Shown one piece after another: positions 8,243 through 16,851 of a stretch of 59,176 bases of DNA. The stretch is taken from positions 1-59,176 of the forward strand of contig JBBRGA010000002.1 in NCBI GenBank assembly GCA_038241115.1. Direction: 5' to 3'. The notes beneath the pieces were generated by a model. The model saw only the letters and a program-made list of their open reading frames with translations, had not been told where the DNA came from and did no database searches. This DNA comes from JANYJJ01 sp038241115 (GTDB lineage: Bacteria > Pseudomonadota > Gammaproteobacteria > Burkholderiales > Burkholderiaceae_C). Both the position numbers and the translations under genes were made by a program. Within the stretch, counting starts at the first letter, position 1, and the number at the start of each line of letters is the position of its first letter.

Positions 8243-9124
8243 ATGGCTGAACCCATGAAATTTGAAGTCCCCACGCCTCTGAGTTACTTTGCGGCTCTGG
8301 TAGCCGACGACGAGAACTTGCTGCTGATGGAAGCTGCCGTATCGATTGCACAGGATGAATTTCCTACGGTTGACACCCAAGGCGTGCTGGCCGAGATCGA
8401 CCTGCTGGCCGATCGACTGAAACGCCGCATACCCGCTGACGCGCCACCAGTTCAGCGCCTGCGTTTGTTGAGTCATTTCTTTTTTCAAGAAATGGGTTTT
8501 GCGGGCAACGTCAACGATTTTTACGACCCGCAAAACAGCTTCCTGCACAACGTGCTGAAAACTCGCCGCGGCATTCCCATCACGCTGTCGCTGATCTACA
8601 TCGAGCTGGCCAAACAGATCGGCTTGGAGGCCCGCGGGGTCGCCTTCCCAGGGCACTTTTTGGTGAAGCTCAAAATGCCGGCCGGTGATCGGACGGGCGA
8701 AGTCGTTATCAACCCTTTTACGGGCCAGTCACTGGGCCGCGAAGACCTCGAGGACATGCTGCAACCTTATCGCCGGCGGCCGGGCGCGCACCCGGATTTC
8801 GAAGCGCCGCTGGGGCTGTACTTGCAAACGGCGCACTCGCGCGACGTCCTTGCGCGGTTGTTGCGCAATTTGAAAGAAATTTACCGAAGCGCGCTGGACT
8901 GGCCTCGCCTGCTCGCGGTGCAACAGCGCCTGGTTGCGTTGCTGCCGGGCAGCTGGGAGGAGCGTCGTGACCGTGGCTTGGCTCTGGCCGAGCTGTCACG
9001 GTTCACCGAAGCGCTCGATGATCTGCACGCGTACTTGGAACACGGATCGACTGCCGCTGACAGATCGGTCATACAAAGGCGCGCTGCAGAGCTCTCGCAG
9101 GCCGGTCGGCCACGTTTGCATTGA
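8243..9124 (+). CDS. SirB1 family protein (transglutaminase-like fold with TPR)
   Basis: 293 residues; alternate start ATG 8255. The N-terminal two thirds match the SirB1/YchA family: FNDFYDPQNSFLHNVLKTRRGIPITLSLIYIELA-type region (here about residues 93-125) and GVAFPGHFLVK. The C-terminal part (about 215-290) has TPR-like helices. Proteins of this family lie near prfA/prmC in enterobacteria, but the molecular role is not established. The 9-nt gap from murJ suggests co-transcription. Confidence 0.85.
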   Translation: MAEPMKFEVPTPLSYFAALVADDENLLLMEAAVSIAQDEFPTVDTQGVLAEIDLLADRLKRRIPADAPPVQRLRLLSHFFFQEMGFAGNVNDFYDPQNSFLHNVLKTRRGIPITLSLIYIELAKQIGLEARGVAFPGHFLVKLKMPAGDRTGEVVINPFTGQSLGREDLEDMLQPYRRRPGAHPDFEAPLGLYLQTAHSRDVLARLLRNLKEIYRSALDWPRLLAVQQRLVALLPGSWEERRDRGLALAELSRFTEALDDLHAYLEHGSTAADRSVIQRRAAELSQAGRPRLH

Positions 9125-9212
9125 GCGCAGACGTTGAAACTGGCTGGCAGCTCGCTGTTGAGCGCCAGCGTCGAGCTGGCTGGTTCGGGCAAATAGCGGC
9201 GCGCATCACATC

Positions 9213-9520
9213 ATGAATTTCTCGTTAAACCAACGCGGCACTCTGACCTGGGCGTTGATTGACACCACCGTTTTCGGTTTGCTCTGGCTGCTCGCCCGTG
9301 TGCTGACTGCTTTCGCGGTAGTTGCGGCGCTCGCTGGTGTGTTGAATTCAGCGGTGCAACGGTTGGCCACCAAAGGTGATTCCCATGGTTTGGCTGCCGT
9401 GATGGTGGGAATGCTCGGCTCTTTGGGCGTGTCGATAGTTTGGCCGTCAGCGCTTTGTTGGTGGTGGCAGTGCGCAGGGCGCAGGCCAGCGACTTGGCCA
9501 GCCGCCTCTACCGAGGCTGA
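9213..9520 (+). pseudogene. Deletion relic of an AI-2E/PerM-family transporter
   Basis: The first about 65-70 codons from ATG 9213 read like the N-terminus of an AI-2E/PerM permease: a hydrophobic segment with LLWLLARVLTAFAVVAALAG and SAVQRLA. The sequence then jumps, in another frame (9416-9520), to RLFGRVDSLAVSALLVVAV and RRAQASDLASRLYRG followed by TGA, which is the family's C-terminal end. About 250 central codons are missing and the two parts are out of frame. In related genomes a full-length AI-2E transporter commonly precedes hda, so this is the expected locus. The frame that continues from the start reads through to about 9530 into Trp/Arg-rich nonsense. Confidence 0.85.
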
Positions 9521-9582
9521 GCAAAATTGATCGACGCCGATCGAAGTTGACCCCAGGTTCAAACACCTTGACTCAACCGCGC

Positions 9583-10266
9583 ATGAAACAAATTCCGTTG
9601 GCGATCGCCTTCGATATCGAACGCAGCGTCGAGTCGTTCGTTGTCGGCGACAACCGTGCTTCGGTGGATCAATTTCTCGGACACATTCCAAGCACAACGC
9701 CTCTGTATTTGTGGGGCCCCAGCGGCACCGGAAAAACCCACTTGATGCAAGCCTTGGTCCAAGCTCAGCAACGCCTGGGCGCACGCGTGGGTTGGTTTGA
9801 CTGCGCTTCGACGTTACCGTGGACGTTTGACGAGGCCTGGCGTGTGCTGGTGCTCGACGATTGCCAGGCTTTCAATGCCGATCAACAACAAGCGGCGTTC
9901 GGTCTTTTTGTAGAAGCAGCGAGCCATCACACCACGGTGATGGCAGCGGGCCGTTTGCCACCGATCGATTTGCCGCTGCGCGATGATTTACGCACCCGAT
10001 TGGGCTGGGGCTTGACGTTGGCTTTGCAGCCACTCAACGAGGCGGAAACGCGCGCGGCGCTTCGGCGCGAAGCTGAGCGTCGCGGCCTGTTTTTGTCCGA
10101 CGAGGTGATGGGTTATTTGCTGACCCGCTTCGATCGTGACTTGAAAAACCTGATGGGCCTTTTCGATCGCTTGGATGAGTTTGCATGGGTCCACAAACGC
10201 GCCATTACCTTGCCCGCACTCAAACAAATGTTGCTTGAACCCGCCCCTCAGGATTTGCATCCATGA
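9583..10266 (+). CDS. hda: DnaA regulatory inactivator Hda
   Basis: 227 residues from ATG 9583 (an in-frame TTG at 9547 adds residues unlike the family). It is a DnaA-like AAA+ protein without the DNA-binding domain. The Walker A motif GPSGTGKT is at residues 45-52 and VLVLDDCQAF is Walker B. Hda, with the DNA-loaded clamp, stimulates ATP hydrolysis by DnaA and prevents re-initiation. An N-terminal clamp-binding motif would be expected (compare MKQIPLAIAF). Its stop overlaps the next ATG by 4 nt (ATGA), so it is translationally coupled to the HAD gene, the usual order in Burkholderiales. Confidence 0.9.
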   Translation: MKQIPLAIAFDIERSVESFVVGDNRASVDQFLGHIPSTTPLYLWGPSGTGKTHLMQALVQAQQRLGARVGWFDCASTLPWTFDEAWRVLVLDDCQAFNADQQQAAFGLFVEAASHHTTVMAAGRLPPIDLPLRDDLRTRLGWGLTLALQPLNEAETRAALRREAERRGLFLSDEVMGYLLTRFDRDLKNLMGLFDRLDEFAWVHKRAITLPALKQMLLEPAPQDLHP

Positions 10267-10937
10267 CCCGAAACCTTTGTCTCTTTGACCTTGATGACAC
10301 GCTGCTGCCTCTGGACAGCGACCACGCCTGGGGCGACTTTATGGTCGGCTTGGGTTGGGTGAACGAGCGCGAATTTCGCCGACGCAACGACGAGTTCTTT
10401 GCCCAATATCAAGCCGGTCAACTCGAGATTCACGACTACATCGCCTTCGCGTCCCAGCCTTTGCGCGATCGAAGCGCAGCTGAACTCAGCGCCGCTCATG
10501 CTTGCTTCATGACCCAGGTGATCGGCCCTCAAATCAAACCGCTTGCTTTGGACCTCGTGGCAGCGCATCAAGCCCGAGGTGATTTGGTCGCACTTGTGAC
10601 AGCCACCAATGATTTCGTTACCGCGCCCATTGCTGCCGCCTTCGGTATCGCGCACTTGCTGGCTGTTCGGCTGCAGCGAGACGCGGGCGGTAACATCACT
10701 GGAGGCATTCAGGGAACACCGAGTTACCGCGAGGGCAAGGTGGTACGGGTCAGTCAGTGGCTGGCTGAGCAGGGCGCGCAGTTGCAAGACTTCAGCCGCG
10801 TCAGCGTGTACAGCGACTCTCTCAACGACCTGCCGCTGTTGGAAGCGGCCACTGACCCGGTCGCCACGAACCCGTCAGCTGCCTTGGAAAATCTTGCCCG
10901 CGAACGCCAATGGCGAATTCTGAAATTGTTCACATGA
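10263..10937 (+). CDS. HAD family hydrolase, subfamily IB (phosphoserine phosphatase-like)
   Basis: 224 residues. HAD motif I is FDLDDT with the nucleophile D9 and the acid/base D11; motif III lysine lies in GKVVRVSQWL and motif IV is YSDSLNDLPLLE. The helical cap between motifs I and II is typical of subclass IB enzymes. Substrate is not readable from sequence; small phosphomonoesters such as phosphoserine or histidinol phosphate are possible. ATGA overlaps link it to hda upstream and pcnB downstream. Confidence 0.85.
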   Translation: MTRNLCLFDLDDTLLPLDSDHAWGDFMVGLGWVNEREFRRRNDEFFAQYQAGQLEIHDYIAFASQPLRDRSAAELSAAHACFMTQVIGPQIKPLALDLVAAHQARGDLVALVTATNDFVTAPIAAAFGIAHLLAVRLQRDAGGNITGGIQGTPSYREGKVVRVSQWLAEQGAQLQDFSRVSVYSDSLNDLPLLEAATDPVATNPSAALENLARERQWRILKLFT

Positions 10938-12631
10938 TCAAAAAGTTTCTAGACAAGTTGATGGGTAAGCCTGCCAGGACGCTGGCTGCTGACCCAACTG
11001 CAGATGCCGGTGGCTCAAGTTCACTCGGCAAACGCGTTGAAGTGGGCAGATCCGAGCACGGAATCGACGTGTCGCTCGTCGATGACCGTGCGGTAAAAGT
11101 GGTCCAAACATTGACCGACGGCGGCTTCGAGGCCTACATCGTCGGCGGTGCCGTGCGCGACCTCTTGTTGGGCCTCAGACCCAAAGACTTCGACGTGGCC
11201 ACGAACGCCACACCCGAGCAAGTGAAAGGTTTGTTTCGTCGAGCGTTCATCATCGGCCGGCGCTTTCGCATCGTTCATGTGGTGTTTGGCCGCGGCCGCC
11301 AAGACCGTGGCTTGAGCGAAGTGATCGAGGTTTCCACCTTTCGTGCGGTGATGGACGCGGCAGCTGCCGAGCAGGTGGTGGGAAATGAGAAAACGCTGCG
11401 CAACCAAGGAGCCACGGCGGGTCCTGGGTCGGGTCGCCATGCCGCTGCTACCGGCCACGTGGTGGATGCGGACGGTCGTGTTCTGCGCGACAACGTTTGG
11501 GGGCCGCAAATTGAAGACGCTGCGCGCCGTGACTTCACCGTGAACGCGATGTACTACAACCCGCAAACGGAGATCGTGGTCGACTACCACGGCGGCCTGA
11601 GAGACGCGAAAAAGAAGCTGTTGCGCATGATTGGCGATCCCGAGACGCGCTACCGCGAAGATCCGGTGCGGATCATCCGAGCAGTGCGCTTCGCAGCAAA
11701 GCTGGGTTTTGAGGTCGAGCCTAAAACCCGTGCGCCCATTCGCGCCATGGCAACGCTTCTGGAGAACGTGCCGCCATCGCGCCTGTTCGACGAAATGATC
11801 AAACTGCTGCAGACCGGTCACTCTTTGGCCAGCTTGGCAGAGTTGCGCAAGCAGGGCTTGCAGCACGGAGTCTTCCCGGTTCTTGATGTGTTGATGAACG
11901 ATGCCAAGCCGAACGACGGTCGCGAAAAATTTGTCAACCTCGCGCTGGCAGACACCGACCGCCGTGTCGGTGAAGGCAAACCTGTGGCGCCCAGCTTCAT
12001 GCTGGCCTGCATGCTGTGGCATGACGTACTGGATGGTTGGCGGCAACTCAAAGCGCGCGGCGAATCGCCTGTTCCCGCGCTTCAACAAGCGGTGGACGCG
12101 GTGTTCGATGCGCGCATTGGTGACATCTCGGGCCGCGGAAAATTGGCTGCTGACATGCGTGACATTTGGTTGATGCAACCGCGCCTCGAGCGCCGTTCAG
12201 GCCATGGGCCGCTCACTTTGATTGAGCAACCGCGCTTTCGGGCCGGTTTTGATTTTTTGCGTTTGCGAGCCGAAGCGGGAGAGATCGACGCAGAGCTGGG
12301 CGCTTGGTGGGAGTCGTTCTCAACAGGCGGTGAGGCCGAGCGTGAGCGCCTTATGGAAGTCGCCAGGTTGTCCGATGCCAAGAAGCGCGGTCACGCACCC
12401 GCGAGGGCGCGTGCTGCCTCCAAAGGCGGCGAAAGCGCTGAAGCGGTTGCAGATGGCGACGCTGCAAACGACGAGGACGATTACGCTGCATCTGAGAATG
12501 CATCGGCAAATAGTTCTGGTGGCAGTTTTGGAACTGAACCCGTCAAAAAGCGCCGCCGCCGCCGTCGCAAACCGTCAGAAGCACGCTCCGACGCCGGGCC
12601 AGCGACTGCCGCTGGCGGCGCTTCTGAGTAG
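10934..12631 (+). CDS. pcnB: Poly(A) polymerase I
   Basis: 565 residues from ATG 10934, which overlaps the HAD stop (ATGA). Adds 3' poly(A) tails that speed RNA decay. The nucleotidyltransferase core has GGAVRD (71-76) and the metal-binding DFD (D85, D87). The neighbouring RRFRIVHVVFG block favours poly(A) polymerase over CCA-adding enzyme. A central RNA-binding domain follows, and the C-terminus is a long charged tail ending in a run of Arg/Lys (KKRRRRRRKP) likely to contact RNA. folK follows 19 nt downstream. Confidence 0.93.
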   Translation: MIKKFLDKLMGKPARTLAADPTADAGGSSSLGKRVEVGRSEHGIDVSLVDDRAVKVVQTLTDGGFEAYIVGGAVRDLLLGLRPKDFDVATNATPEQVKGLFRRAFIIGRRFRIVHVVFGRGRQDRGLSEVIEVSTFRAVMDAAAAEQVVGNEKTLRNQGATAGPGSGRHAAATGHVVDADGRVLRDNVWGPQIEDAARRDFTVNAMYYNPQTEIVVDYHGGLRDAKKKLLRMIGDPETRYREDPVRIIRAVRFAAKLGFEVEPKTRAPIRAMATLLENVPPSRLFDEMIKLLQTGHSLASLAELRKQGLQHGVFPVLDVLMNDAKPNDGREKFVNLALADTDRRVGEGKPVAPSFMLACMLWHDVLDGWRQLKARGESPVPALQQAVDAVFDARIGDISGRGKLAADMRDIWLMQPRLERRSGHGPLTLIEQPRFRAGFDFLRLRAEAGEIDAELGAWWESFSTGGEAERERLMEVARLSDAKKRGHAPARARAASKGGESAEAVADGDAANDEDDYAASENASANSSGGSFGTEPVKKRRRRRRKPSEARSDAGPATAAGGASE

Positions 12632-12650
12632 CCTTTCGGCGGAACTTTCG

Positions 12651-13124
12651 GTGCGTGCTTTCGTCGGATTGGGCGCCAACTTGGGAGATGCGGCGGCGAC
12701 GTTGAGAGCTGCTTTTTTGCAATTGGCAGAGCTTCCTGAAACGACGCTGTTGGCGTGCTCAAAAACCTATCTGAGCGCGTCGATGGGGGCGCAAGGACCG
12801 GATTACTTGAACTGCGTTGCCGAGCTTGGAACAAATCTGTCCCCACATGTTTTGCTTCGCGAGCTGCAACATATTGAGCAAACACACGGTCGCGAACGGA
12901 CCTTTCGCAACGCGCCTCGTACGCTTGATTTGGATTTGCTCCTCTACGGCGAGCACGCTATCGAATCAATCGACTTGACGGTGCCACACCCGCGGTTGCA
13001 CGAACGGGCATTTGTGTTGTTGCCTCTGTACGAACTGGCGCCTGACTTGGACATCCCGCTGCGAGGCAAGCTCAAAGATTTGCTGCCCGCCGTGGCCAGC
13101 CAGCGCATCACGGTGAGTGCGTAA
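12651..13124 (+). CDS. folK: 6-hydroxymethyl-7,8-dihydropterin pyrophosphokinase
   Basis: 157 residues, starting with GTG at 12651 (VRAFVGLGANLGD); no ATG is available in the right place. The family signature is RNAPRTLDLDLLLYG with the two metal-binding Asp residues, and VPHPRLHERAFVLLPL follows. Transfers pyrophosphate from ATP to the pterin in folate synthesis. It lies directly after pcnB, the standard order in Proteobacteria, and before a deoxynucleoside kinase. Confidence 0.93.
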   Translation: MRAFVGLGANLGDAAATLRAAFLQLAELPETTLLACSKTYLSASMGAQGPDYLNCVAELGTNLSPHVLLRELQHIEQTHGRERTFRNAPRTLDLDLLLYGEHAIESIDLTVPHPRLHERAFVLLPLYELAPDLDIPLRGKLKDLLPAVASQRITVSA

Positions 13125-13238
13125 AGTCGTCTTTCAAAGTCCGCCGCGTGTGGACAGAGTTTGGCCAGCTCAAGGCGGTGCATTCCGCCTAACTGTCCTG
13201 AACGATCTTGAACATTCTCAAATTGAAATACGACCAAC

Positions 13239-13901
13239 ATGCAACTCGACGCTCTGAGACACATTGCCATCGAAGGCGTGATCGGCGTGGGCAAAAGCTC
13301 GCTGGCGCGGCGCTTGGGCGCCCACCTGAACGCCGAGCTGATGATGGAGACGCCCGATGAAAATCCTTTCCTCGAACGTTTTTACGCGGACCAGCCGGGC
13401 TATGCGTTTCAAACCCAGTTGAGTTTCTTGTTTCAGCGCCTCAAACAAGTGCAAGGCATGTCCCAACCGGGCATGTTTTCGCCGGTCATCGTGAGCGATT
13501 TTATTTTTGCCAAAGACTCGCTGTTTGCGCGGCTCAACCTCAGCGACGATGAATACCGGCTGTATTCGCAGATGTACACCCAGGCCTCGCAGCAGGTGCC
13601 TGAACCTGACTTGGTGATCTGGCTGCAAGCTCCGCCTGCGACATTGCTCCATCGGGTTCAGCGGCGTGGTGTCCGCATGGAAAGCGGCATCAGTGAAGGC
13701 TACCTGAGTCGGCTTTGCACCGCTTACGGCGATTACTTCGCGAGCTACGACGGAGCGCCGCTTTTCACCGTCGCGACCGAACACTTCAACCCTGCCAACC
13801 AGGAGGCTGATTTTTCGACGTTGCTCGAGAAGCTGGCAGCCTTCGCTACGAGGCGCGGTTTTTATAGCCCGAGTTCCGATTTCGAAAAGACCATTTCTTG
13901 A
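13239..13901 (+). CDS. Deoxynucleoside kinase
   Basis: 220 residues. P-loop GVIGVGKSS at about residues 14-22; DENPFLERFY resembles the substrate-binding region of deoxyadenosine/deoxyguanosine kinases, and the RRGVRMESGI segment corresponds to the lid. It phosphorylates deoxynucleosides in salvage. folK followed by such a kinase is common in Burkholderiales. The 3' end overlaps the convergent TM2 gene by 40 bp. The 114-nt gap after folK includes a small hairpin (13173-13190) with no T-run. Confidence 0.88.
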   Translation: MQLDALRHIAIEGVIGVGKSSLARRLGAHLNAELMMETPDENPFLERFYADQPGYAFQTQLSFLFQRLKQVQGMSQPGMFSPVIVSDFIFAKDSLFARLNLSDDEYRLYSQMYTQASQQVPEPDLVIWLQAPPATLLHRVQRRGVRMESGISEGYLSRLCTAYGDYFASYDGAPLFTVATEHFNPANQEADFSTLLEKLAAFATRRGFYSPSSDFEKTIS

Positions 13902-14350
13902 CGCGTTGGCGCGACAGGTTGACCCGACATGCCGCCAGCCTCCGTTTGGTACTCGAAGTAGCGTTGTGCTGTAAACGCTATGGTCGCCATCAACACGCCG
14001 GTGCCGATCAGAAGCGCGAACATCACGCCCACGACGGCTTGCCAGCCCGATGAACTTGGTTCGCAGGCGTTGAAGCGCGCGTTCCATTTTTCGTCTGCTT
14101 GCAAACCGTAAACCACGGCGGTCAGCATGCTCGCGGATAACGCAAAACCCAACAACGGAATGAGCGCCCAGGCCATCACGTCGTCTTGACCCAGCTCGCG
14201 CATTCGATGCACGCCGTATGCGCCCAACAAGGTTGGCACGCTGATGAGCCAGCCCCAAACATCGCGCACGCCGTAAAGATAAAAGCGGTGCAAGCCCAAG
14301 CTTCCGCCGAGCAGGGCGATCCAAGTGGCCCGCGTTTTCGAGCGCTTCAT
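13862..14350 (-). CDS. TM2 domain membrane protein
   Basis: 162 residues. The N-terminal part (about 8-48) has the TM2 pattern GGSLGLHRFYLYG with two helices. Two more hydrophobic segments follow near residues 62-82 and 104-126. The C-terminus is a polar tail. The function of TM2 proteins is not established. It starts within the 3' end of the GNAT gene (ATGA-type 4-nt overlap), so the two are probably co-expressed. Its own end overlaps the convergent kinase gene. Confidence 0.78.
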   Translation of the reverse strand: MKRSKTRATWIALLGGSLGLHRFYLYGVRDVWGWLISVPTLLGAYGVHRMRELGQDDVMAWALIPLLGFALSASMLTAVVYGLQADEKWNARFNACEPSSSGWQAVVGVMFALLIGTGVLMATIAFTAQRYFEYQTEAGGMSGQPVAPTRQEMVFSKSELGL

Positions 14351-14916
14351 AAAGAGCGTGACGAAGTGATATCTATCGGCGCTTCGGATGCGCCCAGTCC
14401 CAAGTCAAGCTGCATCAAAACCACGTCCAACCAGCGATCAAATTTCCACCCGGCCGCTTTCAACCTGCCGGTGTGTTCGAACCCCAAGCCGCGGTGAACG
14501 GCGATCGAAGCGGCGTTGGCCGAGTCGCCGATCACTGCCAACATCTGCCTTGCACCGCGTGCTTCGCACTGCGCTATCAGTTCCGCTAAAAGCAGACGAC
14601 CAACGCCTTGGCCCGAGGCGTGAGGTGCGAGGTAAATCGAGTCTTCCAAACAAAACCGGTAAGCCCTGCGCGGCCTGAAGTGGTTGGCGTAGGCGTAACC
14701 CAAAACTTCGCTCACGCCGTCACTCTTGCGCTCCGCCACCAACCAAGGCAGGCCTTTACCGAGCACATCTTCACGACGGCGCGTCATCTCCGGCAAATCC
14801 GGAGCTTCAAGCTCAAAAGTTCCCGTGCCGTTGAGCACATTCCAGCTGTAGATGGCTGTGATGGCGGTCAGGTCGGTGGCGGAGCTGGGTCGCAAGAGCA
14901 GAGTTGATGAGGGCAT
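14347..14916 (-). CDS. GNAT N-acetyltransferase, phosphinothricin acetyltransferase-like
   Basis: 189 residues. Acetyl-CoA-binding motif A is visible as GQGVGRLLLAELI, and MLAVIGDSANAASIAVHRGLGF is characteristic of the Pat/YncA subgroup, which acetylates methionine sulfone-like or phosphinothricin-like amines. The natural substrate cannot be read from sequence. It is the first of two minus-strand genes with the TM2 gene. It is divergent from rpsP, with a 232-nt shared upstream region. Confidence 0.85.
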   Translation of the reverse strand: MPSSTLLLRPSSATDLTAITAIYSWNVLNGTGTFELEAPDLPEMTRRREDVLGKGLPWLVAERKSDGVSEVLGYAYANHFRPRRAYRFCLEDSIYLAPHASGQGVGRLLLAELIAQCEARGARQMLAVIGDSANAASIAVHRGLGFEHTGRLKAAGWKFDRWLDVVLMQLDLGLGASEAPIDITSSRSL

Positions 14917-14957
14917 GGATCTGATGAAAGTAAACGCTGAAGAAGTGGCCGAAGAAG

Positions 14958-14992
14958 CGAAGCCTGGGTTCTGATTAGAATCACAGGCTTCG
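14958..14992. repeat. Inverted repeat in the GNAT-rpsP intergenic region
   Basis: Arms CGAAGCCTG (14958-14966) and CAGGCTTCG (14984-14992) pair perfectly, and inside the loop TTCT and AGAA pair around GATT. No T-run follows on either strand, so it is not a simple terminator. It could be an operator or a leader hairpin of the ribosomal operon. Confidence 0.5.
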
Positions 14993-15148
14993 GTTACGGT
15001 GGGTGCGGCGCGCCTGCGTATCTACGGCGCCGAGCTTACCGGTTGGTGTTGAGTTTAAAAAATCAACGTCCATCATTTGCGATCTGCCTGCCCTGAGGTG
15101 TCTCCCGGTGCAGTGGTCGATAGTCTGATTCAAGTTCAAGGAAACATC

Positions 15149-15397
15149 ATGGTTGTCATTCGACTCGCACGTGGCGGTGCCAAAAAGCGTCCCTTCTACA
15201 ACATCGTGGTCGCCGATTCGCGCACCCGTCGCGACGGTCGCTTCATCGAGCGAGTGGGTTTTTACAACCCCGTGGCCTCTGGGGCCGAGCAGCCGTTGCG
15301 CGTGGCGTTCGACCGCGTCGAGTACTGGGCCGGAAACGGTGCACAGTTGTCGCCTACGGTGGCACGACTGGTTGCTCAAGCCAAGGCGGCTGTTTAA
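15149..15397 (+). CDS. rpsP: 30S ribosomal protein S16
   Basis: 82 residues beginning MVVIRLARGGAKKRPFYN, which is unmistakable S16. An AAGGA lies 6 nt before the ATG. First gene of the conserved rpsP-rimM-trmD-rplS operon, which couples small-subunit assembly, 16S processing, tRNA methylation and L19 synthesis. Confidence 0.98.
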   Translation: MVVIRLARGGAKKRPFYNIVVADSRTRRDGRFIERVGFYNPVASGAEQPLRVAFDRVEYWAGNGAQLSPTVARLVAQAKAAV

Positions 15398-15415
15398 GCG
15401 TTTCAATCAAAACCC

Positions 15416-16018
15416 ATGACAACGTCTTCAGCCACTGGCGCAGATGCGCCGTCATGGCCTGAAGACGCTGTCGAAGTTGGTTTTATTCTTGACGCCTGGG
15501 GCGTCAAAGGCTGGGTCAAAGTACAAACGTTTGCCTCTGACCCGCAAGCCGTTTTCACGGCCAGTCATTGGTTTTTGAAAGCGCCCGAACCCGGCGGTTT
15601 CAAGCGGCCTTTGACGGCCTCAGCGCCGTACCCCCCGGTGCTGCAAATTGCCCAGGTCAAAGCTCACGGCGACGGTTTGGTGGCCTTGCCACAAACCGCG
15701 ACCGATCGCAACTCAGCGGAAGCGCTGCGAGGTGCGCGCATTTTTGTCGCCCGCTCGAGCTTTCCAACGGCAAGTAGCGACGAGTTCTATTGGGTTGATC
15801 TCATCGGCCTGAACGTGGTGAACCGCGACGGTGACCAACTCGGCACCGTTGTCGGCTTGATTGACACGGGTCCACACAGTGTTCTGCGCCTGGCGCCCTT
15901 GGGTGCCGACATCACCGATGAGGCAGCGCAGCGACTGATCCCTTTCGTGGCGCAGTACGTCGACGATGTGAGTTTGGCGCAACGCCTCATCACCGTTGAT
16001 TGGGGTTTGGATTACTGA
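15416..16018 (+). CDS. rimM: Ribosome maturation factor RimM
   Basis: 200 residues. The N-terminal RimM domain starts at VEVGFILDAWGVKGWVKV; the C-terminal PRC-barrel has FYWVDLIGLNVVNRDG and ends with DVSLAQRLITVDW. RimM binds S19 and assists maturation of the 30S head. 18-nt gap from rpsP; trmD begins 20 nt after the rimM stop. Confidence 0.95.
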   Translation: MTTSSATGADAPSWPEDAVEVGFILDAWGVKGWVKVQTFASDPQAVFTASHWFLKAPEPGGFKRPLTASAPYPPVLQIAQVKAHGDGLVALPQTATDRNSAEALRGARIFVARSSFPTASSDEFYWVDLIGLNVVNRDGDQLGTVVGLIDTGPHSVLRLAPLGADITDEAAQRLIPFVAQYVDDVSLAQRLITVDWGLDY

Positions 16019-16038
16019 TTGCGGGCGCAAAGCAGCTC

Positions 16039-16809
16039 ATGCGCTTCGACGTCATCACGATATTCCCAGAGCTCTTTGAGCCTCACTTGGTTCACGGCAT
16101 CACAAGGCGTGCCTTCGACTCTCGCCAGGTCGACGTGAAGCTTTGGCAGTTGCGCGACTTTGCGGACGGCACTTATCGTCGTATCGATGACCGCCCTTAC
16201 GGTGGTGGTCCCGGCATGGTGATGTTGGTCGAGCCGTTGGAGCGCGCGTTGCGGGCTGTTCGCGATGCGCGAGCTGTTGCTGCAACCGAAAATCCGCTAG
16301 GTCCAGTGATCCATTTCACGCCCACCGGGCGGCGAATAGACCAAACGTTGATTCGTGCCATGGCAAGCGGTCCCGGTGCTGTTTTGCTGTGTGGTCGCTA
16401 CGAGGGCATAGACCAGCGTTTTTTGGATCGCCACGTCGACATCGAGTTGAGCTTGGGTGATTTTGTGTTGTCGGGCGGTGAACTGCCGGCGCTGGCGCTG
16501 ATAGACGCAGTCGCTCGATTACAACCCGGCGTTTTGGGCGACGCGGAATCGCACCAACAGGACAGTTTTTCTGACGGCTTGCTCGATTGTCCGCACTTCA
16601 GTCGCCCCGAGATCTTGCCAATCGGCGAAGGCTCGTCGTCGATACCGCCTGTGCTTCTTTCGGGGCATCACGCCGACATTGCGCGCTGGCGCCGTGAACA
16701 ATCGCTGCGACTCACCGCCGAGTTGCGACCCGACTTAATCTCTATCGCGCGAGGTGCAGGCTTGCTCAGCGCGTCGGATGAGAAGACGTTGAAGTTGCTC
16801 GGGCTATAA
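16039..16809 (+). CDS. trmD: tRNA (guanine-37-N1)-methyltransferase
   Basis: 256 residues from ATG 16039 (MRFDVITIFPELF); an upstream ATG at 16000 overlaps rimM and is not supported. The trefoil-knot SPOUT signature is visible in LLCGRYEGIDQR and SLGDFVLSGGELPALALIDA, and the C-terminal domain in DSFSDGLLDCPHFSRPE. It methylates G37 to prevent +1 frameshifting. Its stop codon lies within a TATAAT preceding rplS. Confidence 0.96.
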   Translation: MRFDVITIFPELFEPHLVHGITRRAFDSRQVDVKLWQLRDFADGTYRRIDDRPYGGGPGMVMLVEPLERALRAVRDARAVAATENPLGPVIHFTPTGRRIDQTLIRAMASGPGAVLLCGRYEGIDQRFLDRHVDIELSLGDFVLSGGELPALALIDAVARLQPGVLGDAESHQQDSFSDGLLDCPHFSRPEILPIGEGSSSIPPVLLSGHHADIARWRREQSLRLTAELRPDLISIARGAGLLSASDEKTLKLLGL

Positions 16810-16810
16810 T
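16805..16810 (+). promoter_or_regulatory. Possible -10 box for a separate rplS transcript
   Basis: A perfect TATAAT overlaps the trmD stop codon (TAA 16807-16809). No good -35 hexamer at 16-18 nt is seen. It would give rplS a leader of about 135 nt. Confidence 0.4.
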
Positions 16811-16851
16811 CGAAGGCTAACCGATCCTCTGCTGAGCCGGTTCGCCGAGTG

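Noticed and set aside
9213..9530. Short intact membrane protein of 105 residues
   Set aside because: The reading frame runs into Trp/Arg-rich sequence, and the true family C-terminus is found in another frame; it is a relic, not a gene.
13173..13190. 6-bp hairpin AGGCGG/CCGCCT between folK and the kinase gene
   Set aside because: Short, no T-run, and such stems arise often in GC-rich DNA.
14347..14916. Herbicide (phosphinothricin) resistance gene
   Set aside because: The GNAT subgroup is common in bacterial chromosomes and acts on various amines; sequence alone does not support this specific substrate.
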